Below are positions 17,745 to 27,320 of a stretch of DNA of 64,000 nt, one piece after another. Below the pieces are notes generated by a model. The model had not been told where the DNA came from. It was given only the letters and a program-made list of their open reading frames with translations, and did not search any database. The DNA comes from Methylobacterium sp. E-065 (GTDB lineage Bacteria; Pseudomonadota; Alphaproteobacteria; Rhizobiales; Beijerinckiaceae): positions 43,738 through 107,737 of the forward strand of contig NZ_JAKSYD010000105.1 of assembly GCF_022829605.1 (NCBI RefSeq), read 5' to 3'. Each line of letters starts with the position of its first letter. The first letter of the stretch is position 1. The translations under genes and the position numbers were made by a program.

Positions 17745-18938
17745 TCAGTCGGCGCCGAGTTGCGCGCTCAGGCGCGTCGCGCCGGCATTCAGGAAGCGCT
17801 GCGGGTCGACCGGCACGCCGTCGATGCGGGTCTCGTAGTGCAGGTGCGCTCCGGTGGAGCGCCCGGTCGAACCGACGGAACCGATCATGTCGCCCGCGGC
17901 GACGTGCTGCCCGGGACAAACCGCGATGCGCGCGAGATGGCCGAACCGGGTGGTCAGGCCGTTCCCGTGATCGATCTCCACCATGTTGCCATAGCCGCCC
18001 GCGGCCTCGGCGGCGATCACCCGACCGGCGGCGGTCGCCCGGGCGGGCTCGCCGTATTCGGCCTTGAGATCGAGCCCCGTGTGGAGCGCGAGGCCGCGGG
18101 TGAACGGGTCGAGACGGGTCCCGAACGGGCTCGACACGATCGCCTCGCCCCGGATCGGCCGACCGAGCGGCAGCCCGGCGGCTTTCCGGCGCAGGTGCTC
18201 GCTTTCCGCAAGAGCCCGGCGGGCGAATGCGAGGCCGGCCTCGAAGCCGGCGCCGTCCAGGACGCGGCTGTCGAGGGGGACCAGCGGGCCGCCAACCCCG
18301 GCGGACGGCGCGTCAAAGCGCCCGGGATCGAGGCCGGTCCGGCGGATCAGGCCGCGCAGCCGCCGGACCTCCTCGCCGGCCCGCGCGGCCAGGCCGACGA
18401 GGCGCTCGCCTTGAGCCGCCTGCAGGCCCTCGAGACGGGCCTCCAGCCGGATCAGCCCGGTCTCGACCTCGAGGGCGCTCCGGCGCGGCAGGGCGCGGGC
18501 GGGCCTGGCCCCATCATCGGAGCGCAGGCTCGGCTCATCGTCGATTGGTGCGAGGCCCGCGCCGGGGCGTGGGGGCAGCGCGCCGGTGACGATCGGGTCA
18601 GGGGGCGTCTGCCGCGCCAGGCCGGCCAGGGCGGCTGCACGCCGCTCCAGCTCGGCCTGCCGCTCCAGCGCCGCCGTGACGCGGTCTGCCAGCCCGGCCT
18701 CGGTGCCGGCCCGGTCGCGACCGCCGCGGTCGAGGCGGTCGCGCAGGTCGGCAAGCTGCGCCTCGTAGGCGTCGCGCATCGCCGCCTGCCGGGCCACGAA
18801 ACCGGCCAGCACCTCATCGTGGAAGACGATCAGGTAGGTCGCGCCCAACGCCCAGAGCAGCGCGAGCGCGAGCCCCCCGGCGAGCCACGGCGCGGCCCGG
18901 CGCGAGGTGGAGGGTGAAGAAATCTTCAGACGATGCAT
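17745..18938 (-). CDS. M23 family metallopeptidase (LytM-type, membrane-anchored)
   Basis: 397 residues from ATG 18938; a TTG at 18968 would add 10 residues. One N-terminal membrane helix (about 18-42) is followed by a coiled-coil-rich region (about 45-190) and a C-terminal LytM domain. The zinc ligands are seen in HTGLD (His286, Asp290) and HLHYE (His365 and His367). M23 enzymes cut peptidoglycan cross-bridges or, when inactive, regulate amidases during division; here all motif residues are present, so activity is plausible. It lies 85 bp downstream of the bcp gene on the same strand. Confidence 0.88.
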   Translation of the reverse strand: MHRLKISSPSTSRRAAPWLAGGLALALLWALGATYLIVFHDEVLAGFVARQAAMRDAYEAQLADLRDRLDRGGRDRAGTEAGLADRVTAALERQAELERRAAALAGLARQTPPDPIVTGALPPRPGAGLAPIDDEPSLRSDDGARPARALPRRSALEVETGLIRLEARLEGLQAAQGERLVGLAARAGEEVRRLRGLIRRTGLDPGRFDAPSAGVGGPLVPLDSRVLDGAGFEAGLAFARRALAESEHLRRKAAGLPLGRPIRGEAIVSSPFGTRLDPFTRGLALHTGLDLKAEYGEPARATAAGRVIAAEAAGGYGNMVEIDHGNGLTTRFGHLARIAVCPGQHVAAGDMIGSVGSTGRSTGAHLHYETRIDGVPVDPQRFLNAGATRLSAQLGAD

Positions 18939-19023
18939 CGGGACGGCCCCGCGAGAGCCGTCATTCAAGACGGGGTAAGGTTAAGGATCCGTCGAGACCA
19001 ATATCGGTCTGCCGAAACTTTCC

Positions 19024-19491
19024 TCAGGGAAGCGCCCGGGCGGCTTCCAGCACCGCCTCGGCGTGGCCCGGCACCTTCACCTTCGGCCAGACCTTTGCGA
19101 TCCGGCCTTCACGGTCGACCAGCACGGTGGTGCGCTCGACGCCCATGTAGGTGCGCCCGTACATGCTCTTCTCGACCCAGACGCCGTAGGATTCGAGCAC
19201 GCCCTTGTCCTCGTCGGAGGCGAGCGGAAAGGCGAGGCCGTACTTGCCGCAGAACTTGTCGTGGCTCTTCACCGGGTCCGGCGAGAGGCCAACGACCTTG
19301 GCGTCGGCCGCCGCGAGATCCGGCAGCAGGCGGTTGAAGTCCTGCGCCTCCAGGGTGCAGCCGCTCGTGTCGTCCTTCGGGTAGAAGTAGAGCACGACTT
19401 TGTGACCCTTGAGCGCAGACAGCGCAATGCGGCCTCCCGCAGAGGCGGGCAGGTCGAAATCCGGGGCCGGATCGCCCTCTGACAGCGGCAT
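19024..19491 (-). CDS. bcp: Thioredoxin-dependent thiol peroxidase (Bcp/PrxQ-type peroxiredoxin)
   Basis: 155 residues, the normal length of Bcp. It reduces hydrogen peroxide and organic hydroperoxides in the cytosol. The peroxidatic cysteine is Cys45 in the DDTSGCTLEA active-site loop, preceded by VVLYFYPKD. The resolving cysteine found five residues later in many E. coli-type Bcp proteins is absent (Ala-Gln-Asp instead). The only other cysteine, in DKFCGKYG, is the possible partner, so this is either an atypical 2-Cys or a 1-Cys enzyme. The ATG at 19491 has a GAAGG ribosome-binding site. Confidence 0.9.
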   Translation of the reverse strand: MPLSEGDPAPDFDLPASAGGRIALSALKGHKVVLYFYPKDDTSGCTLEAQDFNRLLPDLAAADAKVVGLSPDPVKSHDKFCGKYGLAFPLASDEDKGVLESYGVWVEKSMYGRTYMGVERTTVLVDREGRIAKVWPKVKVPGHAEAVLEAARALP

Positions 19492-19674
19492 CGTGCCTTC
19501 CTTTCGGCCGAATGATGATGTGCAACCGATCTCGTGCCCGGCAACATGCAATCGCGCCGCGCACATCTGAGCCAAAACCGGAGTCGCGGCCGCTGTAAAG
19601 CGCAGGCGCGCTTCGATCCACCGGCCGCGAAGCCTGCGGGCTCCGCGGGCAGAGTCCCCGGAACAAGGGTCCCG

Positions 19675-22600
19675 ATGGCGGACGAGACGACGTCGGCAGG
19701 CAACCCCCGGGGGAGGGCACGGCGCGTGGGAGGCGCCTGCCTCGTGAGCGCGCTCGCCCTGGTGCTGGTCCTCGGCGCCGGGATCGGCCTCGTGGCCCTG
19801 CGCCTGTCGAACGGGCCGCTGCAGATCGACGGCCTGTCGCGTCGCGTCGCCGCCGCCGTGGCCGAGCGGATCGGCCCCGGCTGGAGCATCGGCATCCGCG
19901 GCAGCAGCCTCGAACTCGACCGCGAGAATGCGCTGAGCCTGCGCTTCTCCGGGCTCGACATCCGCAATCCGCAAGGCGACCTCGTGGTCCGCGCGCCCCT
20001 GGCGCTCGTCAGCCTCGACCTCTGGGGGCTGCTGCGACTCAACCTCCAGCCGCGCTCCATCGAGTTCCGCGAGACGCAGACCACCGCGCTGCTGCATCGC
20101 GACGGCTCCATCGCGTTCGCCGCCTCGGAGGCCAACCACCCGGTCGACATCCAGCCGCACACGCCGCCGAGCGTGGATGCGGTGCGCGGCAGCGTCTCGC
20201 CGCTTTCGGCGGGCATCGCGTCGATCTTCGGCATCGTGCTCGATCCGAGCGGCGTGGTGGGCGCCCTCGACCGGGCTCGGATCACCGACGCACGCCTGCG
20301 CCTGATCGACGAGGACGGCCGCGAGCGTGCGGTCTTCGCCCGGGTCAACGGGTTGTTCGGGCGCGATCCGGCGAACGGATCGCGCACTTTCGAATTGCGG
20401 CTCGACGGGCCGCACGGCGAGTGGCGGTTCGGCGGTTCCCTGCGCGACGGCGGGGAGGGGCAGGAGCGCTCGGGCATCATCACCCTCGACGATCTGCCGG
20501 TGACCGATCTGCTGCTGCTCTCGGGCCAGTCGGGCCTGCCCCTGACCACTGATCTCAAGGTCTCGGCCCGGGCCGACGTGAAACTGGCGGCCGGGCGCAT
20601 CCAGGCGATGACCGCCCGGGTCCATACCGGCGACGGCACCTTCCTGATCGAGGAGAAGGACTTCAACCCCGTCACGGTCGAGAGCCTCGACGCGAATCTA
20701 GACTGGGACGAGGCCGGCCGCGTCATGGCGCTGAGCGGCCTGGACTATCGCGGGGCCGGCAACGCCGTACACCTGACCGGCGCCTGGAAGGGCAGCCCGG
20801 CGGATGCGGCGACGGACTGGACGGCGACGCTCGCAGGGCGGGACGCCATCTTGCGCGGGGCGACGCCGCAGGACGCGCCGGTGAAGATCGACGCCCTGGA
20901 CGTGAAGCTCTCCGGCCGGGACGGCGGCATCGCCATCGACGGGCTGAACCTGTCCGCCCCGGGGATGAGCGGGACGATCACCGGGACGATCGGCACCACG
21001 GCCGACGATGGCGGCCTCAACCTCCACATCATCGCCCATGACGGCGACGTCCGCACGGGCCTGCGCCTCTGGCCGGAGCACATCGCACCCCCGGCCCGGA
21101 CCTATCTCGTGGACCAGCTGCGGCGCGGCCGCGTCGAGGCGGTCGACATCCGGGTAACGATGTCCGGGACCGTGCTGGCCGCCGCGACCCGGGGCGATCC
21201 GGCCCCGGACGACTCCGTCCATATCGACTTCCACGTCTCTGACGCGGCCCTCGACGTCACCGCCGACGCGCCCCCCGTGACCAGGGGCAACGCCTTCGGG
21301 ACCATCACCGGGCGCTCGACCACGGTGCGTAACGTGACTGCCGAAATCCGCGGACCGGACGGCCGCGGCCTCGCGGTCTCGGACGGCAGCTTCGTCATCC
21401 CCCAGCTCACCCCGGACCGGGTGGTGGCGCAGATCGGCATGCGGCTCTCCGGCGGGGCGGATGGCATGGCCTCCGTGCTGCAGGCCAAGCTGTTCAAGAG
21501 CCTGATGAGCGTTGATCTCGACCCCGCCACGATCAAGGGCAGCGCCGATCTGCGGGTCGATTTCCCCCTCAATCTCAAGCACATCCCCGATCTGCCCGAC
21601 CTGCCGGTGACCCTGACCGGCACGCTGGCCGACCTCTCGGTCGACAAGGTGATGGGCAAGGACCGGCTGGAGGCGGGCAAGTTCTCCCTGTCGTACGACC
21701 GCGGCGCCTTCGCGCTGAAGGGCGACGGCCGGGTCGCGGGCGCCCCGATCTCGGTGGACATGCGCCAGCCGAAGGTGGGACAGCCGGGCGAGGCGGTCAT
21801 CAACCTCGCCCTCGACGACGCGGTGCGGGGCCGGAAGGGCCTGCCGACCGCGCCGCAGCTCACCGGCACGATCCCGGTCCGTGCGGTGGTGCCGATCGGC
21901 CGGCCCGGAACCGGCAAGCCGCCGATCAAGGTCGAGGCCGATCTCGCCAAGGTCGGGATCGACGGGCTGCTCCCGGGATTCACGAAGTCCGTCGGCAAGC
22001 CGGGACGGCTGACCTTCACCCTGGTGGATGGCAGCCAGGGCCTCGAACTGCGCGACTTCGCCTTCGACGCCGCCCCGGCCTCCGCCCGCGGCACCGTCAC
22101 GATTACCCCCGAGGGCGGCCTGGAGCGGGCGGAGCTGACGAACGTCAAGCTCTCGCCCGGGGACGATCTGCGGGTCGGGCTCGACCGGTCCGGCAACGGC
22201 TACAAGGTCGTGGTCCGGGGCGCGGTGGTGGATGCGCGGCCGTTCCTGAAGTCTTTGGGCGGGCCGGACGGCAAGGGCGGCAAGGACACGAACCCGAAGG
22301 ATATCGACGCCGACATCCAGGTGCCGATCGTCACGGGCTTCAACGACGAGGCGCTGACCGGCGCCAACCTGCGGCTGTCGCTGCACGGCAAGACCCTGCG
22401 CGCGGCCACGATTTCCGGGCGCTTCCGCGCGGCGCCCTTCGCCGCCTCCGTCACCCGGGGCGAGCGCGGCGTGCCGACGCTGGCGGTGGATACCGCCGAT
22501 GCCGGCGCGACCCTGCGCTTCGTCGATGTCTACCGGCGGATGCATGGCGGGCGGCTCAATGCCGGGATCGGCCTCAATGACGGCCCGCAGGCGGGGGTCG

Positions 22601-23109
22601 TGCAGATCCGCGACTTCGTCCTGCGCAACGAGCCCGCTTTGTCGAGCATCATCGCGCAGGGGCCGGAGACGGCCGACACCGATTCCGCCCGCGGCCGCCG
22701 GGTCGCCCCGGGCCGGGGAGCCGGGGACGTCACCTTCGACCGGATGCGCGCCAATTTCGTCCGCACGGGCACCCGGGTCGATTTCAGCGACGCGGCGATC
22801 TCGAACGCCGCCATGGGCTTCACCCTGTCGGGCTGGCTCGACACGGGCCGCGAGCGCACCCTGATCGACGGCACCTTCGTGCCGCTCTACGGGCTGAACA
22901 ACGTCGCCTCGCAACTGCCCCTGCTCGGGCCGCTGCTGGGCGGCGGCCACAACGAGGGGCTGTTCGCGGTCAATTTCCGCGTCTCGGGCAAGCTGGCCTC
23001 GCCGGATGTGAGCGTGAACCCGCTCTCGGCCATCGCGCCGGGCTTCCTGAGGAAGCTGTTCAGCGCCGGAGGTGGGCCGTTCGCCGACGGGATGCCGGCG
23101 CCGCAATAA
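19675..23109 (+). CDS. AsmA-like/DUF3971 domain protein (YhdP-type)
   Basis: 1144 residues from ATG 19675 (MADETTSAGN); a longer frame from 19534 lacks support. A cytoplasmic Arg-rich start is followed by one membrane helix (about 22-45), then a very long periplasmic part built of repeated beta-strands. This layout fits the DUF3971/AsmA-like C-terminal family related to TamB and YhdP. These proteins form hydrophobic grooves bridging inner and outer membrane and are implicated in phospholipid transport. The C-terminal GLNNVASQLPLLGPLLGGG segment is typical of the family's end. It is monocistronic, divergent from bcp and convergent with the ferredoxin reductase. Confidence 0.85.
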   Translation: MADETTSAGNPRGRARRVGGACLVSALALVLVLGAGIGLVALRLSNGPLQIDGLSRRVAAAVAERIGPGWSIGIRGSSLELDRENALSLRFSGLDIRNPQGDLVVRAPLALVSLDLWGLLRLNLQPRSIEFRETQTTALLHRDGSIAFAASEANHPVDIQPHTPPSVDAVRGSVSPLSAGIASIFGIVLDPSGVVGALDRARITDARLRLIDEDGRERAVFARVNGLFGRDPANGSRTFELRLDGPHGEWRFGGSLRDGGEGQERSGIITLDDLPVTDLLLLSGQSGLPLTTDLKVSARADVKLAAGRIQAMTARVHTGDGTFLIEEKDFNPVTVESLDANLDWDEAGRVMALSGLDYRGAGNAVHLTGAWKGSPADAATDWTATLAGRDAILRGATPQDAPVKIDALDVKLSGRDGGIAIDGLNLSAPGMSGTITGTIGTTADDGGLNLHIIAHDGDVRTGLRLWPEHIAPPARTYLVDQLRRGRVEAVDIRVTMSGTVLAAATRGDPAPDDSVHIDFHVSDAALDVTADAPPVTRGNAFGTITGRSTTVRNVTAEIRGPDGRGLAVSDGSFVIPQLTPDRVVAQIGMRLSGGADGMASVLQAKLFKSLMSVDLDPATIKGSADLRVDFPLNLKHIPDLPDLPVTLTGTLADLSVDKVMGKDRLEAGKFSLSYDRGAFALKGDGRVAGAPISVDMRQPKVGQPGEAVINLALDDAVRGRKGLPTAPQLTGTIPVRAVVPIGRPGTGKPPIKVEADLAKVGIDGLLPGFTKSVGKPGRLTFTLVDGSQGLELRDFAFDAAPASARGTVTITPEGGLERAELTNVKLSPGDDLRVGLDRSGNGYKVVVRGAVVDARPFLKSLGGPDGKGGKDTNPKDIDADIQVPIVTGFNDEALTGANLRLSLHGKTLRAATISGRFRAAPFAASVTRGERGVPTLAVDTADAGATLRFVDVYRRMHGGRLNAGIGLNDGPQAGVVQIRDFVLRNEPALSSIIAQGPETADTDSARGRRVAPGRGAGDVTFDRMRANFVRTGTRVDFSDAAISNAAMGFTLSGWLDTGRERTLIDGTFVPLYGLNNVASQLPLLGPLLGGGHNEGLFAVNFRVSGKLASPDVSVNPLSAIAPGFLRKLFSAGGGPFADGMPAPQ

Positions 23110-23156
23110 GACGATGCGGGCTCGCGCGCCCCGCCGCCGGGTTCGCTGCGCCCCAC

Positions 23157-23189
23157 AAAAAAGCCCGGCGCGATGAACCGCCCCGGGCC
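23157..23189 (-). terminator. Rho-independent terminator of the ferredoxin reductase gene
   Basis: Read on the minus strand, a GC-rich stem (GCCCGGGGCG / CGCGCCGGGC, one mismatch, 5-base loop) is followed directly by six T residues. It begins about 20 bp after the fpr stop. It is one of the few T-run terminators visible in the window and could also stop antisense read-through into the AsmA-like gene. Confidence 0.8.
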
Positions 23190-23209
23190 GAAGCCAAATC
23201 CGGAAAGAA

Positions 23210-23983
23210 CTACTTCTCGACGAAGGCCTTCTCGATCACGTAGTGGGCCGCCTCGCCGTGGTTGCCCTCCTCGTAACCGCGGGAGGTCAGAAGCTCCCGG
23301 GTGTCGCGGATCATGTCGGGGCTGCCGCAGAGCATGAAGCGGTCGTTCTCGATCGCCATCTCCGGCAGGCCAATGTCGGAGAAGAGCTTGCCCGAGACCA
23401 TCAGGTCGGTGATCCGGCCGCGGTTGCGGAACGGCTCGCGGGTCACGGTCGGGTAGTAGACCAGCTGGTTCGAGATCATCTCGCCCAGGAATTCGTGCTT
23501 CGGCAGCGTCTCCGTGATGGTCTCGCCGTAGGCGAGTTCCTGCACCTGACGACAGCCATGGACCAGCACGACCTTCTCGAACCGGTCGTAGGTCTCCGGA
23601 TCCTTGATGATCGACAGGAACGGCGCCAAACCCGTGCCGGTGCCGAGCAGGTAGAGGTGCCGGCCGGGCAGCAGGTTGTCGAGCACCAGCGTGCCGGTGG
23701 GCTTCTTGCCGACGATGATCGGATCGCCGACCTTGAGATGCTGGAGCTTCGAGGTCAGCGGCCCGTCCTGAACCTTGATCGAGAAGAACTCCAGTTCCTC
23801 CTCGTAATTGGCCGAGACGACCGAATAGGCGCGCAGGAGCGGGCGCCCCTCGACCTCAAGGCCGATCATCGTGAACTCGCCGTTGCGGAAGCGGAACGCC
23901 GGATCGCGGGTCGTGCGGAACGAGAACAGGTTGTCGGTCCAGTGGTGGACCGATAGGACGCGCTCCTCGTAGAACTTGCTCAT
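23210..23983 (-). CDS. fpr: Ferredoxin--NADP reductase
   Basis: 257 residues. It is a plant/bacterial-type FAD enzyme of the compact bacterial subclass that transfers electrons between NADPH and ferredoxin or flavodoxin, supporting Fe-S and oxidative-stress metabolism. The FAD-binding RAYSVVSA motif is at about residues 51-58. The NADP-binding LLGTGTGLAPFLSI is at about 112-125, and the C-terminus ends VIEKAFVEK, as in the alphaproteobacterial enzymes. The ATG at 23983 is the only sensible start. It is monocistronic with its own terminator. An inverted repeat lies in the upstream gap. Confidence 0.93.
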   Translation of the reverse strand: MSKFYEERVLSVHHWTDNLFSFRTTRDPAFRFRNGEFTMIGLEVEGRPLLRAYSVVSANYEEELEFFSIKVQDGPLTSKLQHLKVGDPIIVGKKPTGTLVLDNLLPGRHLYLLGTGTGLAPFLSIIKDPETYDRFEKVVLVHGCRQVQELAYGETITETLPKHEFLGEMISNQLVYYPTVTREPFRNRGRITDLMVSGKLFSDIGLPEMAIENDRFMLCGSPDMIRDTRELLTSRGYEEGNHGEAAHYVIEKAFVEK

Positions 23984-24096
23984 CGACGGATCAGTCCTCG
24001 AATCCTCTGATGCTCGGTTCGGCAGATCCCCGCCCTCCCACGGGACGGGGGCGGATCCATGCGGCGGTCCGCCGGGATCCGGATGTCAAACATACG

Positions 24097-24125
24097 CGTG
24101 CTGCTTCTTTCGCAGTTGCAGCACG
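24097..24125. promoter_or_regulatory. Inverted repeat upstream of fpr
   Basis: CGTGCTGC (24097-24104) and GCAGCACG (24118-24125) form a perfect 8-bp dyad with a 13-base spacer, about 115-140 bp upstream of the fpr start. It lies in a comparatively AT-rich stretch between fpr and the upstream dioxygenase stop. It is a candidate operator only; no regulator gene is adjacent. Confidence 0.3.
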
Positions 24126-24256
24126 CCCGTCAAGGCGCGCCAGGATCACACCCGCCAAAGAAGTGAACGGCCTGGAATCGTTCGAATATTTAGCCTCTTC
24201 GCCGCATGGCTGCAGCCGCGCCCCGGACATGGGAGGGTTGCCGGGGCGGGTGGCGC

Positions 24257-25207
24257 TCAGGAGACGGTGCCGGGGCGTAGCGGCTTCAGGCCCGCCTCGA
24301 TCTCGGCCCGGCGCGGCTCCAGAAACGGCGGCAGGGCGAGACGTTCGCCCAGAGTCTCCAGCGGCTCGTCGGCGGTGAAGCCCGGCCCGTCGGTGGCGAT
24401 CTCGAAGAGGATGCCGTTGGGCTCGCGGAAGTAGAGGCTGCGGAAATAGTAGCGATCGACCGGCCCGCTGGTCGGCACCCGGGCAGCCCGAAGCCGGTCG
24501 GCCCAGGCGTCGTATTCCGCATCCGGGATGCGGAAGGCGACGTGATGCACCGCCCCCGCGCCCTGCCGCGCCGGCGCGGACGGATCGGCCAGGAGCTGGA
24601 TCTCGGCGGCCGGGCCGCCAGGGCCCATGGCGTAGACCTCGACCGGTCCGTCCTCGGTCTGGAACGCCCGATCCCGGCGCATGCCCAGCACCTCGGTGAG
24701 CACGGCGGCGGTGCGCCCGAGATCCGGCACCGCGAGGCGGATCGGGCCGAGGCCGCGGATCTGATAGGCGGCCGGCACCGGCGAACCGGTCCAGGGATGC
24801 TCCGGTCCGGTCCCGCCGTCATCGACGAGGGCGAGGCGCTGGCCCTCCGGATCCTCGAAATCCAGGGTGAGCCGCCCGTCGCGCACGACAGGCTCGGCCT
24901 CCACGATCCCGGCCTCGCGCAGGCGTGCGTGCCACCACGCCACCGCGCCTTCGCCGGGCACGCGCAGATGCGTCCGGGAGATGCTGTTCGAGCCCCGCCG
25001 CTCCCGGGGCGCCGGCCAGTCGAAGAAGGTGATGTCGGTCCCGGGGCTCGCCAGCCCGTTCGCGTAGAACAGGTGGTAGGCCGAGACGTCGTCCTGGTTC
25101 ACGGTCTTCTTGACGAGGCGCAGGCCCAGCGTGCCCGTGTAAAACGCGACGTTGTCCGCCGCGCGGGCGGTCACCGCGGTGAGGTGGTGGATGCCGGTGA
25201 GCTGCAT
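24257..25207 (-). CDS. Ring-cleaving (VOC-family) dioxygenase
   Basis: 316 residues, with two tandem vicinal-oxygen-chelate (glyoxalase-fold) domains at about 1-140 and 150-285. It has the GIHHLTAVT start and the second-domain [12 protein letters not shown] and [10 protein letters not shown] segments, which supply the His/His/Glu metal ligands. The layout matches the PcpA/MhqO-like group, which open hydroquinone-type rings using Fe(II). The substrate is not determinable; hydroquinone detoxification is the common annotation. It appears to be transcribed alone. Confidence 0.85.
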   Translation of the reverse strand: MQLTGIHHLTAVTARAADNVAFYTGTLGLRLVKKTVNQDDVSAYHLFYANGLASPGTDITFFDWPAPRERRGSNSISRTHLRVPGEGAVAWWHARLREAGIVEAEPVVRDGRLTLDFEDPEGQRLALVDDGGTGPEHPWTGSPVPAAYQIRGLGPIRLAVPDLGRTAAVLTEVLGMRRDRAFQTEDGPVEVYAMGPGGPAAEIQLLADPSAPARQGAGAVHHVAFRIPDAEYDAWADRLRAARVPTSGPVDRYYFRSLYFREPNGILFEIATDGPGFTADEPLETLGERLALPPFLEPRRAEIEAGLKPLRPGTVS

Positions 25208-25361
25208 GGGGATCCGGGGGTCTGGGGCCGATCCGGCTCAGGTGGGGATTGGGGCCCGGGTTGCGAGGGCTGGCCATCCAGGGAGTTGTTCGGCAGGTAT
25301 CAAGCTGCGCTCACTGAGCGCGTCTCAAGGCGTAATGGAGTTGTCCGCCCGTCATCATGGC

Positions 25362-25646
25362 CTATCCGCTCGACAACGGTTTGCGGGCCGCGTGGCGAAA
25401 CCGCTGCACCACGATCTCATCGTCGCGGACGAAATGGTCGATGTGGTAGGGATAGGGCGTGAGGAAGAGACGCCGCACGCCGGGCAGCGACGTCCGCGCG
25501 CCCACGTAAGGATGATCCCGCACGACTGCGATGAGCGCTGTCAGCCGGGCTTCAACGTTAGCCGCGCCTTGCGGGGACTGCGTCGCGATGTGGCTCAGGG
25601 CGCGGTCGATCTGCTGCAAGGCGCGCCGCTGAAAAAGCAGCTTCAA
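25362..25646 (-). CDS. ParE/RelE-superfamily toxin
   Basis: 94 residues with the ParE/RelE arrangement: an N-terminal basic strand and two helices (RRALQQIDRALSHIATQSPQ), a central PGVRRLFLTPYPYHIDHFV and a C-terminal VVQRFRHAARKP. ParE proteins inhibit gyrase and RelE proteins cleave mRNA; the target cannot be chosen from sequence. Its ATG overlaps the antitoxin stop by four bases (ATGA), the typical toxin-second operon. Appears intact. Confidence 0.85.
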   Translation of the reverse strand: MKLLFQRRALQQIDRALSHIATQSPQGAANVEARLTALIAVVRDHPYVGARTSLPGVRRLFLTPYPYHIDHFVRDDEIVVQRFRHAARKPLSSG

Positions 25647-25870
25647 AGGCGATACTTGGACAGGACGGCCTCGACTTCGGCCGCCGTCGCGAAGTCGCCG
25701 CGCATCCTCTCGGCCTGCGCCTCGACGAGATCGGCGACTTCATCAGCCGTAAGTTCGATCACCGCCTCGTCCCGGCCCGCATAGGCCAGCACAAGGCGAG
25801 CAATCTCATCCTGCATCTCGGGCGACAGCGCGCGGGCGGTTTCCATCGCCCGATCCAAGAGGTCGGTCAT
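25643..25870 (-). CDS. Antitoxin partner of the ParE-type toxin
   Basis: 75 residues from ATG 25870; a GTG at 25885 in frame would add five. The start is uncertain because GAAGG lies only one base before the ATG. The protein is acidic and helical (LLDRAMETARALSPEMQDEI, then ELTADEVADLVEAQAERMRG). It ends in a segment (AEVEAVLSKYRL) likely to wrap the toxin. No classical ribbon-helix-helix is obvious, so DNA-binding is not shown. The assignment depends mainly on the four-base overlap with the toxin gene. Confidence 0.75.
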   Translation of the reverse strand: MTDLLDRAMETARALSPEMQDEIARLVLAYAGRDEAVIELTADEVADLVEAQAERMRGDFATAAEVEAVLSKYRL

Positions 25871-25916
25871 GCCTTCAGTATGCACCGATCACCGCCCGAG
25901 AAAAGCGGCCCAGCCC

Positions 25917-27209
25917 TCAGAGCCCGACCGGCCGCCCCGCGGCCACCACCAGCATCTTGCCATCCGCGAAGGTGCGGGCGGCGGCCCGCCGGATATCCGC
26001 CTGGGTCACGGCCGACACCATGGCGTTGCGCCGGGCGATGTAATCCATGCCCAGTTCCTCGAAGGCGATCTGCACCAATTGGTGCGCGATCTTGGTCGAG
26101 GTGTCGAAGCCGAGCGCGTAGGAGCCGGTGAGGTAGTCCTTGGCCTTCTGCAACTCGTCGTCGTCCGGGCCATCCGTGATCAGGCGGCCGATCTCGTCGC
26201 CGATCACCGACAGTGCTTCGCCGACGCGCTCGTTCTTGGTGGCGGTGTAGCCCCAGGTCATCGCGGCCGAGCGGTGGCTGACCAGCGAAGTGCCGACCGA
26301 GTAGGCCAGCCCGCGCTTCTCGCGCACCTCTTGGAACAGGCGCGACGTGAAGGCGCCGCCGCCGAGAATATGGTTCAGCACGTAGGCCGGGATGAAGTCC
26401 GGGTCGCGCCAGGGCACGCCGGCCATGCCGAACCGGATCACCGATTGCGGGACGTCGAGATCGACCACGATGCGGCGGCCGAGATCCTGCACTTCGGTGC
26501 GCGGCACCGCCTTCAGTTCGCCGGCCTCCGGCAGGGCCCCGAAGGACCGGTTCAGACCGTCGGCGAGTTGCTGGGCGCCAATCGCGCCGACCGCCGCGAC
26601 CTTCACCCGGCCGCGCCCGATGATGCGGGCATGCATCGCCAGCAGGTCGTCGCGGGTGATCGCCGTGACGCTCTCGACCGTCCCGGAGGAGGGGCGGGCA
26701 TAGGGATGGCCGGCAAACGCCTCCTTGAAGAAGCGGCGGGAGGCCAGCACCCCCGGATCGTTCTGCTGATAGCGCAGGCCGGCGATGATCTGGGCCCGCA
26801 CGCGCTCGATCGCGTCCGGGTCGAGGCGGGGCTTGGCCAGCGCCAGGGCGAGGAGGCCGATCGCCTCGTCGGCGTGCTTGACCAGCATCTTCAGCGAACC
26901 GCCGACCGCGTCCGGCCCGGCATGGAACGACAGCTCGATCGCCCGGGCGGCCAGCCGCTCCTGGAACTGGTCGGAGGTCAGATCGCCGGCGCCCTCGTCG
27001 AGGAGCCGCGCCAGCATCTGCGCACAGCCGGACTTGCCGGCCGGGTCCTGGGCGGCGCCGCCCTCGAAGGTGAAGGCCAGGGCGATCAGCGGCACGACGG
27101 GGGATTCGACGTGCCACGCCTCGATGCCGGGGGCGGTCACCACCGGCAGCGCCGTGGTCGGCGAGTTGGTCGGGGTTACGGTCTCGACCAGGGTCTCGGT
27201 CAAGCTCAT
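25917..27209 (-). CDS. M16 family peptidase homologue without HxxEH (partner subunit; PqqG-like)
   Basis: 430 residues, with two pitrilysin-type lobes (about 25-230 and 235-425). The HxxEH zinc motif is missing: the equivalent position reads GCAQMLARLLDEGAG. It keeps the C-terminal FTSRLFQEVREKRGLAYSVG substrate-binding region. This is the pattern of the non-catalytic half of heterodimeric M16 proteases. In Methylorubrum extorquens such a pair, PqqF and PqqG, cuts the PqqA precursor in pyrroloquinoline quinone synthesis. The catalytic partner lies immediately upstream on the same strand. Identification as PqqG is inference from organism, composition and pairing. Confidence 0.85.
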   Translation of the reverse strand: MSLTETLVETVTPTNSPTTALPVVTAPGIEAWHVESPVVPLIALAFTFEGGAAQDPAGKSGCAQMLARLLDEGAGDLTSDQFQERLAARAIELSFHAGPDAVGGSLKMLVKHADEAIGLLALALAKPRLDPDAIERVRAQIIAGLRYQQNDPGVLASRRFFKEAFAGHPYARPSSGTVESVTAITRDDLLAMHARIIGRGRVKVAAVGAIGAQQLADGLNRSFGALPEAGELKAVPRTEVQDLGRRIVVDLDVPQSVIRFGMAGVPWRDPDFIPAYVLNHILGGGAFTSRLFQEVREKRGLAYSVGTSLVSHRSAAMTWGYTATKNERVGEALSVIGDEIGRLITDGPDDDELQKAKDYLTGSYALGFDTSTKIAHQLVQIAFEELGMDYIARRNAMVSAVTQADIRRAAARTFADGKMLVVAAGRPVGL

Positions 27210-27320
27210 GAGAACCTCTTTTTTATCGCTTCACGGGCGGCGGAGCAGCTCAGCGCATCCGGGCTGATGCGGTCTCGACGGGGCTTGGAAAACCACCCGC
27301 CGGGACGCGTCCCGAAAACA

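Noticed and set aside
23110..23209. Nested repeat copy in the AsmA/fpr convergent gap
   Set aside because: The hairpin here is a simple stem followed by a T-run, that is, a standard terminator, and lacks the GGTTTC/GCGGGT architecture.
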